The notes beneath the pieces are model-generated. The model saw nothing but the letters and a program-made list of their open reading frames with translations, did no database searches and was not told the origin of the DNA. Made by a program: the position numbers and the translations under genes. Positions 35,721 through 45,256 of a DNA stretch of 64,000 bases are shown piece by piece. The stretch is taken from positions 310,001 through 374,000 of the forward strand of contig NZ_FMIX01000003.1 in NCBI RefSeq assembly GCF_900095845.1, read 5' to 3'. Source of the stretch: Streptococcus timonensis (lineage in GTDB: Bacteria > Bacillota > Bacilli > Lactobacillales > Streptococcaceae). Each line of letters begins with the position of its first letter. Position 1 is the stretch's first letter.

Positions 35721-37199
35721 ATGGCAGACCATTTATTTTCTATGGAGGAAGTCTTAGGGATATTAAATCCTATTGTAGGAAAGACTCTTGGTGAAGTAGA
35801 TAGAAATAATGTTTTTAACAAAACAGAGAATAACCCTAAAATTACAGGAATAGCTGGAGATGTGATTGAACAGTCTGTTTTTGGCTATCCTGCTGATGTG
35901 AAACAAGAAGCCGACTTGTTAATTGATGATAGACCAGTAGAGTTAAAAACTACAGGGGTGAAAAGAGTTTCTTCACGAAATAAAAGTGGATATGCCATAG
36001 AGGCGAAGGAACCAATGAGTATCACAGCAGTGTCGTTAGATAAAATTGCTCAACAAGATGACTTTTATGATTCAACTTTATGGCATAAACTAGAAGAATT
36101 GTTATTAGTTTATTATTTATACGATTCAGACAAAACTGTACCTGCTTCAGAATATTTTCATTTTCCAATACAAGGCTTTCAATTTTTTAAATTTAGTAAA
36201 GAGGATCAAATAGTTTTAGAAAACGATTGGAAAATCGTAAGAGATTTTGTTAGGAATGTTGAGAAAAGAAATTTAAATAAGCAAGAAGAATTTCCTAAAA
36301 TTTCTAAGCTAAGAACAGAAATGTCATTTATGGATACTGCTCCGAAATTTCCAAATTCACCAAGATTTAGACTAACTAAAAATTTTGTTACCACGATTGT
36401 TCAAGAACATTTCGGAAAGGAATTTCAACCTCTTTTACCAGACAAAAAGTTTTCAAATTTATCTGAGCTGAAAAGGATTCTTTCCAATTTATCTAAAGAG
36501 TTTATCGGTAAAACAATTAAAGAAATAGCGGAGATTTTGGATGTTCAGTTAGAATTATCTAAAAATGGCAAAGTATCAAAAAGTATCTCTTCAAGAATAT
36601 TAGCCAAAATGTTTAGTAATCAAGCGAATAAAATTGAAGATATTTTGCTATTTCATAAATTTGGATTTAAGTCCAAAACAATTGTACTGACAGAGAAAAA
36701 TAAACGTACTGAAGATACGAAGCTCTTAATGGTTGATTTTGATGAGTGGTTGGACAATGATATAGACTTTGAATATACTTCTATAAGAGATTTTTTTGCA
36801 GAGCAGAGATTTCTATTTAGTGTTTTTAAAGAAGGAAGTACAGGTCTTTATGAAGATAATATTTTTTTAGGTTTCAAGATAATTAGTTTTGATGATGATT
36901 TTATTGAAAGAAAAGTAAAACCAGTCTGGGAACAAGTTAGATATTTAATTAAGAGTAACAAGTTGGAGCTGGTTATTGAAAAAGATAAAAATGGAATGCC
37001 TAAAGTAAATAATAACGGGATTATTATTGAGGCTCCGAATTTCCCAAAATCAAGAGATTACGTTGTATTTCTTAGAGGATCTGGGAAAGATTCCACAGCT
37101 AAGCCATTAGAAATCAATGGACTAAAAATGTATTATCAATTTGTTTGGATAAAAGGTAGTTATCTTGCAGAGATGTTAAATGCTGCAGAATTTTTATAA
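35721..37199 (+). CDS. Sau3AI/MutH-type restriction endonuclease
   Basis: The 492-residue protein has the MutH/Sau3AI catalytic pattern near the N-terminus: Asp65 in QEADLLIDDRP, then Glu74-Leu-Lys76 in VELKTTGVK. The length matches Sau3AI (489 aa), which has two MutH-like domains; the second half here has lost obvious catalytic residues, as in Sau3AI. Expected specificity is GATC, by homology. It forms a restriction-modification system with the divergent methyltransferase. Confidence 0.85.
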   Translation: MADHLFSMEEVLGILNPIVGKTLGEVDRNNVFNKTENNPKITGIAGDVIEQSVFGYPADVKQEADLLIDDRPVELKTTGVKRVSSRNKSGYAIEAKEPMSITAVSLDKIAQQDDFYDSTLWHKLEELLLVYYLYDSDKTVPASEYFHFPIQGFQFFKFSKEDQIVLENDWKIVRDFVRNVEKRNLNKQEEFPKISKLRTEMSFMDTAPKFPNSPRFRLTKNFVTTIVQEHFGKEFQPLLPDKKFSNLSELKRILSNLSKEFIGKTIKEIAEILDVQLELSKNGKVSKSISSRILAKMFSNQANKIEDILLFHKFGFKSKTIVLTEKNKRTEDTKLLMVDFDEWLDNDIDFEYTSIRDFFAEQRFLFSVFKEGSTGLYEDNIFLGFKIISFDDDFIERKVKPVWEQVRYLIKSNKLELVIEKDKNGMPKVNNNGIIIEAPNFPKSRDYVVFLRGSGKDSTAKPLEINGLKMYYQFVWIKGSYLAEMLNAAEFL

Positions 37200-37286
37200 T
37201 TAAAAAGTAAATGTTGAGGAATGAAACGATATGATACCAAAATTTATAAAAGGTAGATTCTGAGCTAAAATTTAGTAATACATGTT

Positions 37287-37484
37287 TCAAAACACATTCT
37301 CCCTGTCCAAATTTGGATAGGGTTTTTCATCATTCCAAATTCGAATTAAAATTTCAACACTTGCTTTTAAATGGAGTAGTTCAGCTGTTATATCGCTGTT
37401 AGAGTGGTTGTTTTCTATATGGTAACAATGGCGTTTGATATGCCATAATGCTTTTTGAATGTTATTTTCTTTTATATTTTTCAT
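37287..37484 (-). CDS. Small hypothetical protein, 65 aa
   Basis: A 65-residue helical, charged protein (MKNIKENNIQKALWHIKRHC...). It has no good ribosome site and no recognisable domain. It lies alone behind the endonuclease gene. Confidence 0.4.
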   Translation of the reverse strand: MKNIKENNIQKALWHIKRHCYHIENNHSNSDITAELLHLKASVEILIRIWNDEKPYPNLDRENVF

Positions 37485-37605
37485 GGTTATATCATATCAA
37501 AAGAAATTATATGATTACTCTAATAATTCTCAAATGATTAAAAATAACTCTGAACTGTATATACAGATTGTAAACAAGTATTTTAAAATATTTTACGGAT
37601 ACAAA

Positions 37606-37634
37606 AAAGAACACTCGAGTGTAGTGTTCTTTTA
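37606..37634. terminator. Terminator of the lipoprotein gene
   Basis: Stem AAAGAACACT / AGTGTTCTTTT with loop CGAGTGT; works on the minus strand for the lipoprotein gene and possibly on the plus strand. Confidence 0.75.
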
Positions 37635-37668
37635 AGTTAAGCATAGCTTTCTCTGATTTTCGAGTATA

Positions 37669-38031
37669 TTATTGATAGCCATACTTTTTTAAAGCTTCTT
37701 GATAAGCCTTGCTATCTTTTTTATAGTAGTCGTGTGTCATACCTGAAATATCTACAGTAAATACATCATCTTTAAAAGTATAACTTTTTGTAAGTTTAAT
37801 AATATTTTCTCCCAATAATTTAATGGTTGATTTTTCTTTGTCTATAGTAAACCCTTCGGCCTCTCCATGCTTAATAGTTCCTGTATCTCCAGATATAACA
37901 AAAGCTACTTCATTTCTATTTTCGTTTATCCAGTAATATTCTCCATCTAAGGAGTTATCTGATTGCTTAGAGCAGGCCATTAGCAAAAATGCAGACATAG
38001 ATACCAATATTAAAGTGATTAATTTTTTCAT
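37669..38031 (-). CDS. Small lipoprotein
   Basis: The 120-residue protein starts at ATG 38031 (ribosome site AAAGGAGG). It has a signal peptide with lipobox LLMAC (Cys at about residue 20), so it should be lipid-anchored on the outer membrane face. The mature part is a small beta-rich domain (GEYYWINENRNEVAFVI, GFTIDKEKSTIKLLG). It resembles small streptococcal lipoproteins found near mobile elements, of unknown function. Confidence 0.75.
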   Translation of the reverse strand: MKKLITLILVSMSAFLLMACSKQSDNSLDGEYYWINENRNEVAFVISGDTGTIKHGEAEGFTIDKEKSTIKLLGENIIKLTKSYTFKDDVFTVDISGMTHDYYKKDSKAYQEALKKYGYQ

Positions 38032-38175
38032 CTTACTTCCTCCTTTCAACATTATACCAAATAAATATCACAAGTATAATATAGATGCTGTCATCTACTA
38101 TTAAGCATCTTTCGAGAAAATACTTATTTTTCGGAAAGTTGAGTAATGTAAAAAAATGTGTATAAGAACTTTATT

Positions 38176-39655
38176 GGTTCTATAATTTTTAGGGTTGATG
38201 GAAATTTTCCACCAACCCTATTTTAGTGTATACAAAAAGGCCAACATCCATTATATTAAAAGCGCTGAAACCTAAAACAAAAGGATGATGACCATATGAA
38301 CAATATACTAGAAGCTACACTACAAATCAAAGATAAAAACATTATTTGGGATAATAAAGTTCAAGAGAAGATATTTAAAAAGAGAAAATCTTTATTTTAT
38401 GCAGCTACTTATACGCATAAACCAGAATTTTGTACCGTTTGTGGGTGTGTTAGCCGAAATAATAATATCGTTAAAAACGGCACGAAAACATCTCGTATCA
38501 CTCTCTGTTCTGTTTCAGGCCTAGCGGCCTACTTAAATCTACGCAAGCAGAGATTTCTCTGTAGAGAATGCGGCTCTTCATTTACCGCAGACACTAGTCG
38601 AATCGTAGAAAAACACTGTCATATCTCTAAACGCTTAAAAAACGAAATTAAATCAAAAATAAGTGAAACAGTATCTGAAACCTATATCGCAAAAGAAACA
38701 AATGTTTCAGTTCATACGGTAAGACGTATCATAGATGATACAACACGTTTACTAAAGATTAAACCATTACACGATTTACCTGAGCATTTGTGTTTTGATG
38801 AATTTAAATCCGTCAAATCTTCCGATAGTAATATGAGCTTCATTATTTGTGATAGCACTACACACAAGCTGGTCGATGTTGTACGAGATAGAAAATCTTA
38901 CAGCTTGAAAAAGTATTTTCATCGTTTTGAGCCTAAGACTAGATTAAAGGTAAAAACTATCTCCATCGACATGTACTTACCGTACATTCAATTAATAAAA
39001 GAAATGTTTCCTAACGCTAAAATTATCATTGATCCTTTTCATATCGTACAAGCCTTAAATAGAGAATTAAATCGAACTCGGGTACGTGTCATGAATAAGC
39101 ATCGCTATAAAGACTCTAAATTATATCGAAAGTTAAAACATTATTGGAAGTTAATTTTAAAGAACTCTAATGAACTTCAGAACTATAAATATAATCGTTA
39201 TAAGCTTTTTGAAAGCTTCATAACAAGTAAAGGAATCGTAGATTATATCTTAGAAAAAAATCCATCTCTTAAAAATGATTATGAGGTTGTACATTCACTT
39301 CGTGAATGTATACAGGATAGAGATTATATAGAATTCAAGGAAACGATTGAAGCAGCTACGCAATTAGACCTATCTCCTGGTTTAAAAAGAGTATTAAAGA
39401 CTCTTATGACTTACTTGCCATATATTCAAAATACTTGTGAGTATCCAACTAGAACAAATGGCCCTATTGAAGGAATAAACAATAAAATAAAAGTGCTTAA
39501 AAGAAATGCCTACGGCTTTAGAAACTATTACCATTTTAGAAATAGGATTATTTTAATAACAAAAATGTTTGGCCCAAAACAAAAAGGAATTAAGCAACAA
39601 TTAGTTGCTTAATCCCTTCCTAAATTTCTTCATCAACACTATTTGACAAAGAGCC
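38176..39655 (+). mobile_element. ISL3-family insertion sequence
   Basis: About 1.48 kb. The left end begins GGTTCTATAATTTTTAGGG and the right end reads GGCTCTTTGTCAAATAGTG on the other strand; both share GG(C/T)TCT and GTTGATG. One transposase gene fills it. No identical target duplication is seen at these limits, so the true ends may differ by a few bases. Partial copies of the same element lie at 40499-40658 (left end) and 41774-41802 (right end). Confidence 0.8.
38296..39612 (+). CDS. ISL3-family transposase
   Basis: The 438-residue protein has an N-terminal zinc-finger (CTVCGCVSRNN and CRECGSSF) and a DDE-type catalytic domain: FDEFKSVKSS, IIDPFHIVQALNRELNR and NGPIEGINNKIK. It is full length with no frame break, so the element may be active. 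It resembles IS1167-type transposases of pneumococci. Confidence 0.9.
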   Translation: MNNILEATLQIKDKNIIWDNKVQEKIFKKRKSLFYAATYTHKPEFCTVCGCVSRNNNIVKNGTKTSRITLCSVSGLAAYLNLRKQRFLCRECGSSFTADTSRIVEKHCHISKRLKNEIKSKISETVSETYIAKETNVSVHTVRRIIDDTTRLLKIKPLHDLPEHLCFDEFKSVKSSDSNMSFIICDSTTHKLVDVVRDRKSYSLKKYFHRFEPKTRLKVKTISIDMYLPYIQLIKEMFPNAKIIIDPFHIVQALNRELNRTRVRVMNKHRYKDSKLYRKLKHYWKLILKNSNELQNYKYNRYKLFESFITSKGIVDYILEKNPSLKNDYEVVHSLRECIQDRDYIEFKETIEAATQLDLSPGLKRVLKTLMTYLPYIQNTCEYPTRTNGPIEGINNKIKVLKRNAYGFRNYYHFRNRIILITKMFGPKQKGIKQQLVA

Positions 39656-39846
39656 CTTTTTTAGTGCTCAAAATAGCACTCAATTTTAAATGGATTTGGT
39701 GTTCAAAAAATATAATCAAATGCAACAAACTAATTTCATTTTTAATAGGCACAATTAATTTTAGAAGATAGTACGAAAAAATATTGACTATTTTCTTTAG
39801 AATGTGTAAAATTTAGATAGATTATTTAAAGTGAGGTTTTTTTATC

Positions 39847-40452
39847 TTGTCTATATTAAAGAAGAAAGTTAATATGTTTAGTGTACTATTGAATGTGGTA
39901 TTAATAGCTATTATAGCTATTGGAGTGCTATTTTTCTTACCTAAGGAACATAAATCAGAAGTCAAATCGTCAATTAATATCGAAAGTATTGAAAAAGTGA
40001 ATGAAGTTGTATTTTTGAATGCGGGAATTAATGAAATTATTTCTGAAACAAAAACAACTCAAGTTTTTGGGTTTGATGTGCCGTTCTCTAAAAAAGCAGC
40101 ATTAGTAATTTTAAATTATAAAGCTAAATTTGGAATTAAAAGTAGTGTAAAGGTTGAACAAATAAGCGAAAAAGAATATAAGGTTATTGTTCCAAAATTG
40201 GAAGTAATTGGTGTTGAACTTTCAAAAGATAATCCTTATGATTTATATGATAGTCATGGAGAGTTATTAAGTGGAACTACAGAAGATATTGATACTGGGA
40301 AATTGGTCGCTAACCAACTTTCTAGTGATAAACAAGCAGAGTATTTAGATAAATTTAAGAGTGAAATTAAAGAATCTGCAATCAATTATTATAAAACAAT
40401 ATTTTCTTCAATGGATTCTGAAGTAAAAGTAACTATAGAATTTACAGAATAA
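39847..40452 (+). CDS. Membrane-anchored DUF4230-type protein
   Basis: The 201-residue protein has an N-terminal membrane helix (residues 12-31, VLLNVVLIAIIAIGVLFFLP) and an extracytoplasmic domain resembling DUF4230 (VFGFDVPFSKKAALVILNYKAKFG-type strands). It starts at TTG 39847 (GAGG upstream) or at Met10. The function is unknown. A clear terminator follows. Confidence 0.65.
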   Translation: MSILKKKVNMFSVLLNVVLIAIIAIGVLFFLPKEHKSEVKSSINIESIEKVNEVVFLNAGINEIISETKTTQVFGFDVPFSKKAALVILNYKAKFGIKSSVKVEQISEKEYKVIVPKLEVIGVELSKDNPYDLYDSHGELLSGTTEDIDTGKLVANQLSSDKQAEYLDKFKSEIKESAINYYKTIFSSMDSEVKVTIEFTE

Positions 40453-40463
40453 TTTTTGAAATA

Positions 40464-40495
40464 CAAAACCCTGGCCATCTCTGGTCAGGGTTTTG
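40464..40495. terminator. Terminator of the DUF4230-type gene
   Basis: Stem CAAAACCCTGGCCA / TGGTCAGGGTTTTG with loop TCTC. Confidence 0.85.
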
Positions 40496-40498
40496 TGT

Positions 40499-40658
40499 GG
40501 TTCTATAATTTTTAGGGTTGATGGAAATTTTCCACCAACCCTATTTTAGTGTATACAAAAAGGCCAACATCCATTATATTAAAAGCGCTGAAACCTAAAA
40601 CAAAAGAATGATGACCATATGAACCAATATACTAGAAGCTACACTACAAATCAAAGAT
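40499..40658 (+). repeat. Left-end fragment of the ISL3-family element
   Basis: The 160 bases repeat the left end of the complete IS at 38176, down to the first transposase codons, with a one-base insertion (GAACCAAT for GAACAAT) that breaks the frame. Then it changes abruptly to the oxidoreductase remnant. Confidence 0.85.
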
Positions 40659-41041
40659 GCACACAATGAAGGTGTTACATTCCATTTCTTAGAGAATATT
40701 AAAGAAGTATTGCGTGATGAGAGTGGGAAAGTAACTGGTGTAAAGGTTATTACAATGGAACTTGGTGAATCAGATGAAAGTGGAAGAAGATCAACGCATG
40801 AAGTGGCAGGTAGTGAACATATTATTCCATGTGACCTTGTCGTTGCAGCAATTGAACAAAAGTAGACTTTAGTGTTCTAGATGAAAGGTAAAAATTTGAC
40901 TTTCGGTCAACATCAGAATACAATAGAAATGAACTAATAACAGGGGATGCATATTTAGGTCCTCAATCTATCGCAACCGCAATTAAAGGCGGGTGAGAAG
41001 TTGCGACAGAAGTACATGAATCGTTTAAAGAAAACACATAA
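40659..41041 (+). pseudogene. Remnant of a glutamate-synthase-small-subunit-like FAD/NAD(P)H oxidoreductase
   Basis: Open segments include EGVTFHFLENIKEVLRDESG, GVKVITMELGESDESGRR, IPCDLVVAA and, after a break, TGDAYLGPQSIATAIKGG. These are C-terminal blocks of GltD-type (pyridine nucleotide-disulphide) oxidoreductases. Stops and a frame change cut it, and the N-terminal part is absent: it was replaced by the IS fragment. Confidence 0.7.
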
Positions 41042-41138
41042 ATAACTTGTGGTGCCTTTCGTTTTTTTACTGGGAAAATTAAGGAACTATAGTTATAAAT
41101 CCTTAAATATATTAATATATTAACATGCGTATATTTAT

Positions 41139-41623
41139 GGGAAGAAGGTTATGTCATCTATAGTTGTACTTCTGACGATAAGGTTGTTCGTGTACCAAAG
41201 GAAATTAAAGGTAAACCTGTTATCGCAATTGGAGAACGTGGTCTTGCGAACTTGAAACATTGTGAGGCAATCGTTTTACCAGATACAGTACGATATATTG
41301 GAAAAGGTGCGTTTACGATTGACAATAAGTTAAAGTATGTCCACTTTGGTAAGTCAATAGAAACAGTAGAAGATGATGTTTTCAACTCTGATAGTTCATT
41401 AGAATCAGTTGTATTCCCAGAAGGAACAAAGAGTATTGGAACATTAGTATTTTGGGGGACATCATCAATTAAATCTATTACAATTCCAGCAAGTGTAACA
41501 GAAATTACAGAATACTTCTATTTTGTGGATAACTGTAACCCAGATGTAGAAATCCATACACCTAAGGGATCAAAGGCAGAAGAAGTAGCTAAAGCAATGC
41601 AACTTAAAGTAGTAAATGACTAA
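41139..41623 (+). pseudogene. C-terminal fragment of a BspA-like leucine-rich-repeat (LRR_5) surface protein
   Basis: Frame-open from about 41139 without a credible start: YVIYSCTSDDKVVRVPKEIK, then LRR_5 units LPDTVRYIGKGAF, VHFGKSIETVEDDVF, VVFPEGTKSIGTLVF and ITIPASVTEI, and a final VEIHTPKGSKAEEVAKAM block typical of these proteins. The N-terminal signal and most repeats are missing. The TTG at 41252 has no ribosome site. Confidence 0.65.
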
Positions 41624-41884
41624 AGGGGAATAGTATGAACAAAAAATTACTATCAGGCTTAGGGACTGACCCCAAAAAGTGAGAATTTAATAAAAACACC
41701 CTAGGGCTACCGTCTTCGGTATTCAACCGGAGACAGGTAGTCCAATTTTTGTTGGATTCTTTTTTCATTAGGTTCTTCATCAACACTATTTGACAAAGAG
41801 CCACTTTATTAGTTATAACTAAAAATTTTTTTTTGAGAAAAAATCGCCAAAAATGTATATTATTCCCAAAAATTGAAACTATAT
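41624..41884. other. IS debris: unidentified IS end and a right-end ISL3 fragment
   Basis: A few codons of a lost gene (MNKKLLSGL) end at about 41660. A stretch with GGGACTGACCCCAAAAAGTG looks like the end of another insertion sequence. Bases 41774-41802 repeat the right end of the ISL3 element (TTGACAAAGAGCC). No gene is visible. Confidence 0.6.
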
Positions 41885-42292
41885 TTATGAATTATCATTC
41901 TTTATCGAAAGTGTCTTAATAATCATTTTGTTATCCCAATTAGAAATATCAATATTCACAGTTTTATCCTGACAAACTGATTTTATTAATCTTAAAAGAT
42001 TTTTTTCATTTATTTCAGAAAGGAATTTATCATAACAGTTAATTACCTCCTCATTGTCAGAAAAAATAATTGGTATTTTACCAAGGCACTTATTTAATTC
42101 ATTTGCATCACCAGAATAGTCGGCTTGCAACATAAATCTATTAGCAAAGAGTTCTATCACAAAATCTCTTTTCATTATTTTTACTAAAGTTTTTCTTTGA
42201 TAGTATTCTGATATAAACACTCCGATAATCCCTGACGTAATTATAGAAGTGATGACAGTATTAATAAAATCCGTATTAACAATAATATCCAT
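41885..42292 (-). CDS. Small membrane protein, partner of the HEPN gene
   Basis: The 135-residue protein starts at ATG 42292 and has one N-terminal membrane helix (NTVITSIITSGIIGVFISEYY). The cytosolic acidic domain contains IIFSDNEEVINCYDKFL, in the style of DUF6680-like proteins. It lies 44 bases downstream of the HEPN gene on the same strand, so they are probably co-transcribed. Membrane anchors next to HEPN effectors are a frequent defence arrangement, but this is inference. Confidence 0.6.
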   Translation of the reverse strand: MDIIVNTDFINTVITSIITSGIIGVFISEYYQRKTLVKIMKRDFVIELFANRFMLQADYSGDANELNKCLGKIPIIFSDNEEVINCYDKFLSEINEKNLLRLIKSVCQDKTVNIDISNWDNKMIIKTLSIKNDNS

Positions 42293-42336
42293 TTTCAAAC
42301 CCCTTTCTTTATTTAACAAATAGCGTTAATTCACTG

Positions 42337-43374
42337 TTATTTTAACAAATCGCCCTGAAAAAACTCAAAGTTGCTTAGAATACACAAAAGCACATTAAAT
42401 AACTTTAAAAAATCTTTTTCAAAGAGTGGATGTTCCCACCGCCCATGACTAATCATATTTCTATTAGGTTCTTCTAGTGTAAAGTTGTCAGTATCATCAA
42501 AAAATCTGAATAACCAATGAAATAGACTGATATCAGAAAACGTTTTATTAACAATTTGACTATTTAATAAGTCGACAGATCTGTATCCCACAGGTATTCT
42601 TTTTTTATTTGAAAATTGTTCTGAAAATCTGTTTAATGCTCCGTCAATTGCTATCGTAGCAAGCGTATAAGCAGCGTAATAATTTTGGCTTCTATAACTT
42701 TCAATCATAGAATCTATCAAATGTTCTGAGTAATACGTTGAGTCTTTTAACTCTTGTATAAGTTCCTTATCTTCAAGATCTTCTTTTAATAGAGTTTGCC
42801 ACTCTTTTATCAATTCTTCAAAATCTATAGTGCAGATTGTTCGATAGTCATCACTATAGCTATGGTAGATTACCCAACCTTCTTCAGCAAGTTTTTCAAT
42901 ATTTAAAGTGATTGCTTCTGCTTCTGTTTCAGAATAAGGTTCATGGTATTCCTTTAAAAATTCTTTTAAACTTTCAGTAAAATTCAAAGTGGATTTAACA
43001 AAAATATTGTGAATAGGTTCAAGTATCCGTCCAATATTATCTATTTGAGTTTTTAAAAGAATTGAACTAACTGCTGCTTCTGTATCAGATAGAATTTTAA
43101 GATATGCTTGGTTATTTAAAATAGACGTGGCTGAGTTTATTTCTGTTAGAAACGGTTTAGTGGTTTCAGCTATTTGCTTAGAAAAATTAAAACTTGATAA
43201 CGCAGCTTCAGCAGCTTTATTTGCTTGTAGCATACTATTTTGAACCTCAATCAACCTTGAATGATTAAGTGTCTCATGAAAAACTCTAAGGGCTTCTGTA
43301 AGCTTTTTGTTTTGAACTGGGACTTTATCAATTGTCAATTTGTTTTTTTGAACTTCGCTATGATTGTTTTCCAT
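42337..43374 (-). CDS. HEPN-domain protein (putative RNase effector)
   Basis: A 345-residue helical protein. The C-terminal domain has the HEPN signature Arg-x4-His as RNMISH (Arg305, His310) followed by GRWEHP. The preceding helix (AAYTLATIAIDGALNRF) is also typical of HEPN/Abi-like proteins. The N-terminal 120 residues are helical, probably coiled. HEPN enzymes cut RNA in many toxin and abortive-infection systems. The downstream membrane protein gene is the likely partner. Confidence 0.65.
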   Translation of the reverse strand: MENNHSEVQKNKLTIDKVPVQNKKLTEALRVFHETLNHSRLIEVQNSMLQANKAAEAALSSFNFSKQIAETTKPFLTEINSATSILNNQAYLKILSDTEAAVSSILLKTQIDNIGRILEPIHNIFVKSTLNFTESLKEFLKEYHEPYSETEAEAITLNIEKLAEEGWVIYHSYSDDYRTICTIDFEELIKEWQTLLKEDLEDKELIQELKDSTYYSEHLIDSMIESYRSQNYYAAYTLATIAIDGALNRFSEQFSNKKRIPVGYRSVDLLNSQIVNKTFSDISLFHWLFRFFDDTDNFTLEEPNRNMISHGRWEHPLFEKDFLKLFNVLLCILSNFEFFQGDLLK

Positions 43375-44023
43375 AGGGCTATTTCTTTCTATATGTCATG
43401 TTTTAATTATACCACTAAGTATTCAACATTCACGAGTTTTGTAATGGTTAGAAAAGAAATATTTTCATTAAAAAAAATGTACAATTGAAAGTATTAATAC
43501 TTTTTACCAAAATGTACTTTATAAATGATACTTATTGAACGCTTCTAAATCAAAAAATGTACTTTATCTTGCCTTAAAATAAAGTACATTTCGATTATAA
43601 AGTACAATTTTTAGAGAGTGTATATTACGCCTTAAACTTAGTCGTATCAAGGGTTTATCCACTGTCTCGGGAAAAGTACAAAAATTTCCAGTTTTATTTA
43701 AGATTTTTAAAAATAGAGATATCGATTTTCTTTATCCTATTAATTGTATAATAATTAATAGATCGAGATATGTGATGAGGTAGAATTTTGGTCAGAAATA
43801 AAAACAATCGAAACAATAGGAATTTCTTATCTTGCTACATTCCTAAATAAAAATAATCGTCTTCAAATCTACCTTGATCAAAATAATAAAACTCCATTTT
43901 GATATAAAACGACTTTCAAAAATTCAAGACTTAAAATCGATATAATAAATACAAAAATTATGACGTAGGTATTTTTGTAAGAAATTATTAGTTTTATGTA
44001 AGGTTAATTCTTGCTTATTTTCC
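43375..44023. other. 650-bp gap holding GTAC-centred repeats and a short open frame without start
   Basis: The left part (43486-43609) holds the GTAC repeat cluster listed separately. At about 43760-43900 an open frame of about 45 codons on the plus strand (EFWSEIKTIETIGISYLATF...) has no start codon or ribosome site and may be the tail of a lost gene. I see nothing else. Confidence 0.5.
43486..43609. repeat. Cluster of five GTAC-centred repeats, with a 12-bp inverted pair
   Basis: AATGTACAATT (43486), AATGTACTTTATAA (43511), AATGTACTTTAT (43556-43567), ATAAAGTACATT (43579-43590) and TTATAAAGTACAATT (43595). The third and fourth form a perfect 12-bp inverted repeat with an 11-bp loop. It may be a protein-binding array or an RNA hairpin upstream of the HEPN operon. 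Confidence 0.7.
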
Positions 44024-44920
44024 TTAGTAACTATATTTTTTGTTATATGGCAAGGAGTCATTTATTATTTCATCGATAAATTTATAGTAGTAGGTTATTG
44101 TTATATCTTTGTCGTTCCAAAATTTATCATAGTTATTTTTATTATAATATACTGCATAATCTTCTGAGTTGTCATACTTGTCAAAGTATTTCTTTGAATC
44201 TACCAATTTTGTACCAGACTTACCAACACTATAGTCTGTCGCATATACTTGAATCTTATTATAATCTCTGTTAAACGAATTAGTATTTTCATCAAAAATT
44301 GTAAAAATGACAATATTCATCTTGTCAAAGGCTGTATTATAATCCTTAGCATAGTCACTTAAATTCTTATCATGTATTCTGGATATAATATCCGTTCCTA
44401 AGTTTGGTCCAAATTCAGCGTAATTATTATTAACGAAATAGTTACTAAAGGGATTACTCTCTTTATCCATCGTAATATTACCAATTTTTCCTCTTGATTT
44501 CCCAGTTAGCTGAAATCTCATATCTAGACCCTCCATAGGGATATACTTACTATCACTAGAAAGATAATCATCAAAACGATCCCAATTCGAATCATCAGAC
44601 AAAACCATGTAAGATCGTATATACACGGTAGTATTTTTCATATCAGCGTCACTGTAGTTATAGATTGAAAATATATCGTCGTTTTTGGACCAACCTACAG
44701 GGTTATTTAACACAAAAGAATATTTCGGTTTATTTGTAAAATGCTTATAAGTAGGTATTATTACCGTTGTTAAAATAGAAAGCACAGATGTAATTATTAA
44801 CAAAATTCTTTCAAATAATTTAAAACTAACATCATCAACTAATGTTAATTTATGTTTCCGTGGTGATTTCTTAGCATTTCTCATATTAGAATACTGAAAT
44901 GGGCTCTTAGTCTGTTTCAT
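44024..44920 (-). CDS. Hypothetical membrane-anchored protein, 298 aa
   Basis: I do not recognise it. The protein has one N-terminal helix after a basic cytosolic segment (LFERILLIITSVLSILTTVI, about residues 35-54), then a Tyr/Asn/Asp-rich extracytoplasmic domain. Ribosome site GGAG lies 9 bases before the ATG. It is the last gene before the right attachment site of the ICE. Confidence 0.6.
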   Translation of the reverse strand: MKQTKSPFQYSNMRNAKKSPRKHKLTLVDDVSFKLFERILLIITSVLSILTTVIIPTYKHFTNKPKYSFVLNNPVGWSKNDDIFSIYNYSDADMKNTTVYIRSYMVLSDDSNWDRFDDYLSSDSKYIPMEGLDMRFQLTGKSRGKIGNITMDKESNPFSNYFVNNNYAEFGPNLGTDIISRIHDKNLSDYAKDYNTAFDKMNIVIFTIFDENTNSFNRDYNKIQVYATDYSVGKSGTKLVDSKKYFDKYDNSEDYAVYYNKNNYDKFWNDKDITITYYYKFIDEIINDSLPYNKKYSY

Positions 44921-45256
44921 ATTAGAATTCTCCGAGGATTTTTAGAATGAAGTAAAAAAATTTATTTCTTTTTGCTAAATTGTATAATTTAGATTAACTA
45001 TTTGCAAGTAATACAATCCATTTAACTAAGAAGATAACTATATTTATGTCTTAATTTTAACCTCTACCTTTTTTCGCAGACAGTTATAAAGTCTATCAGA
45101 ATAAGCTTTGTAAGAGGATAAGTTAATTTTTACAGAACTAAACTATTCCCCCATTTAAAAATATTGATTCATATTTTATGAAATAAATCAGTAGATATCG
45201 TTCCGAAAATTCTTGATATTACGCTGTTTTTAATTCAACTGAAATCCATACTTTCC
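44921..45256. other. Right-end non-coding region of the ICE
   Basis: No gene is visible. The 330 bp lead into the attachment core; unlike the other element ends at 1404 and 3592 it lacks the AATGGTGTGAA inverted repeat, so the ICE's right end is of a different type. Confidence 0.5.

Noticed and set aside
41252..41623. Intact LRR protein gene of 123 codons
   Set aside because: The frame stays open upstream without a start and lacks a signal peptide; it is the end of a longer gene.
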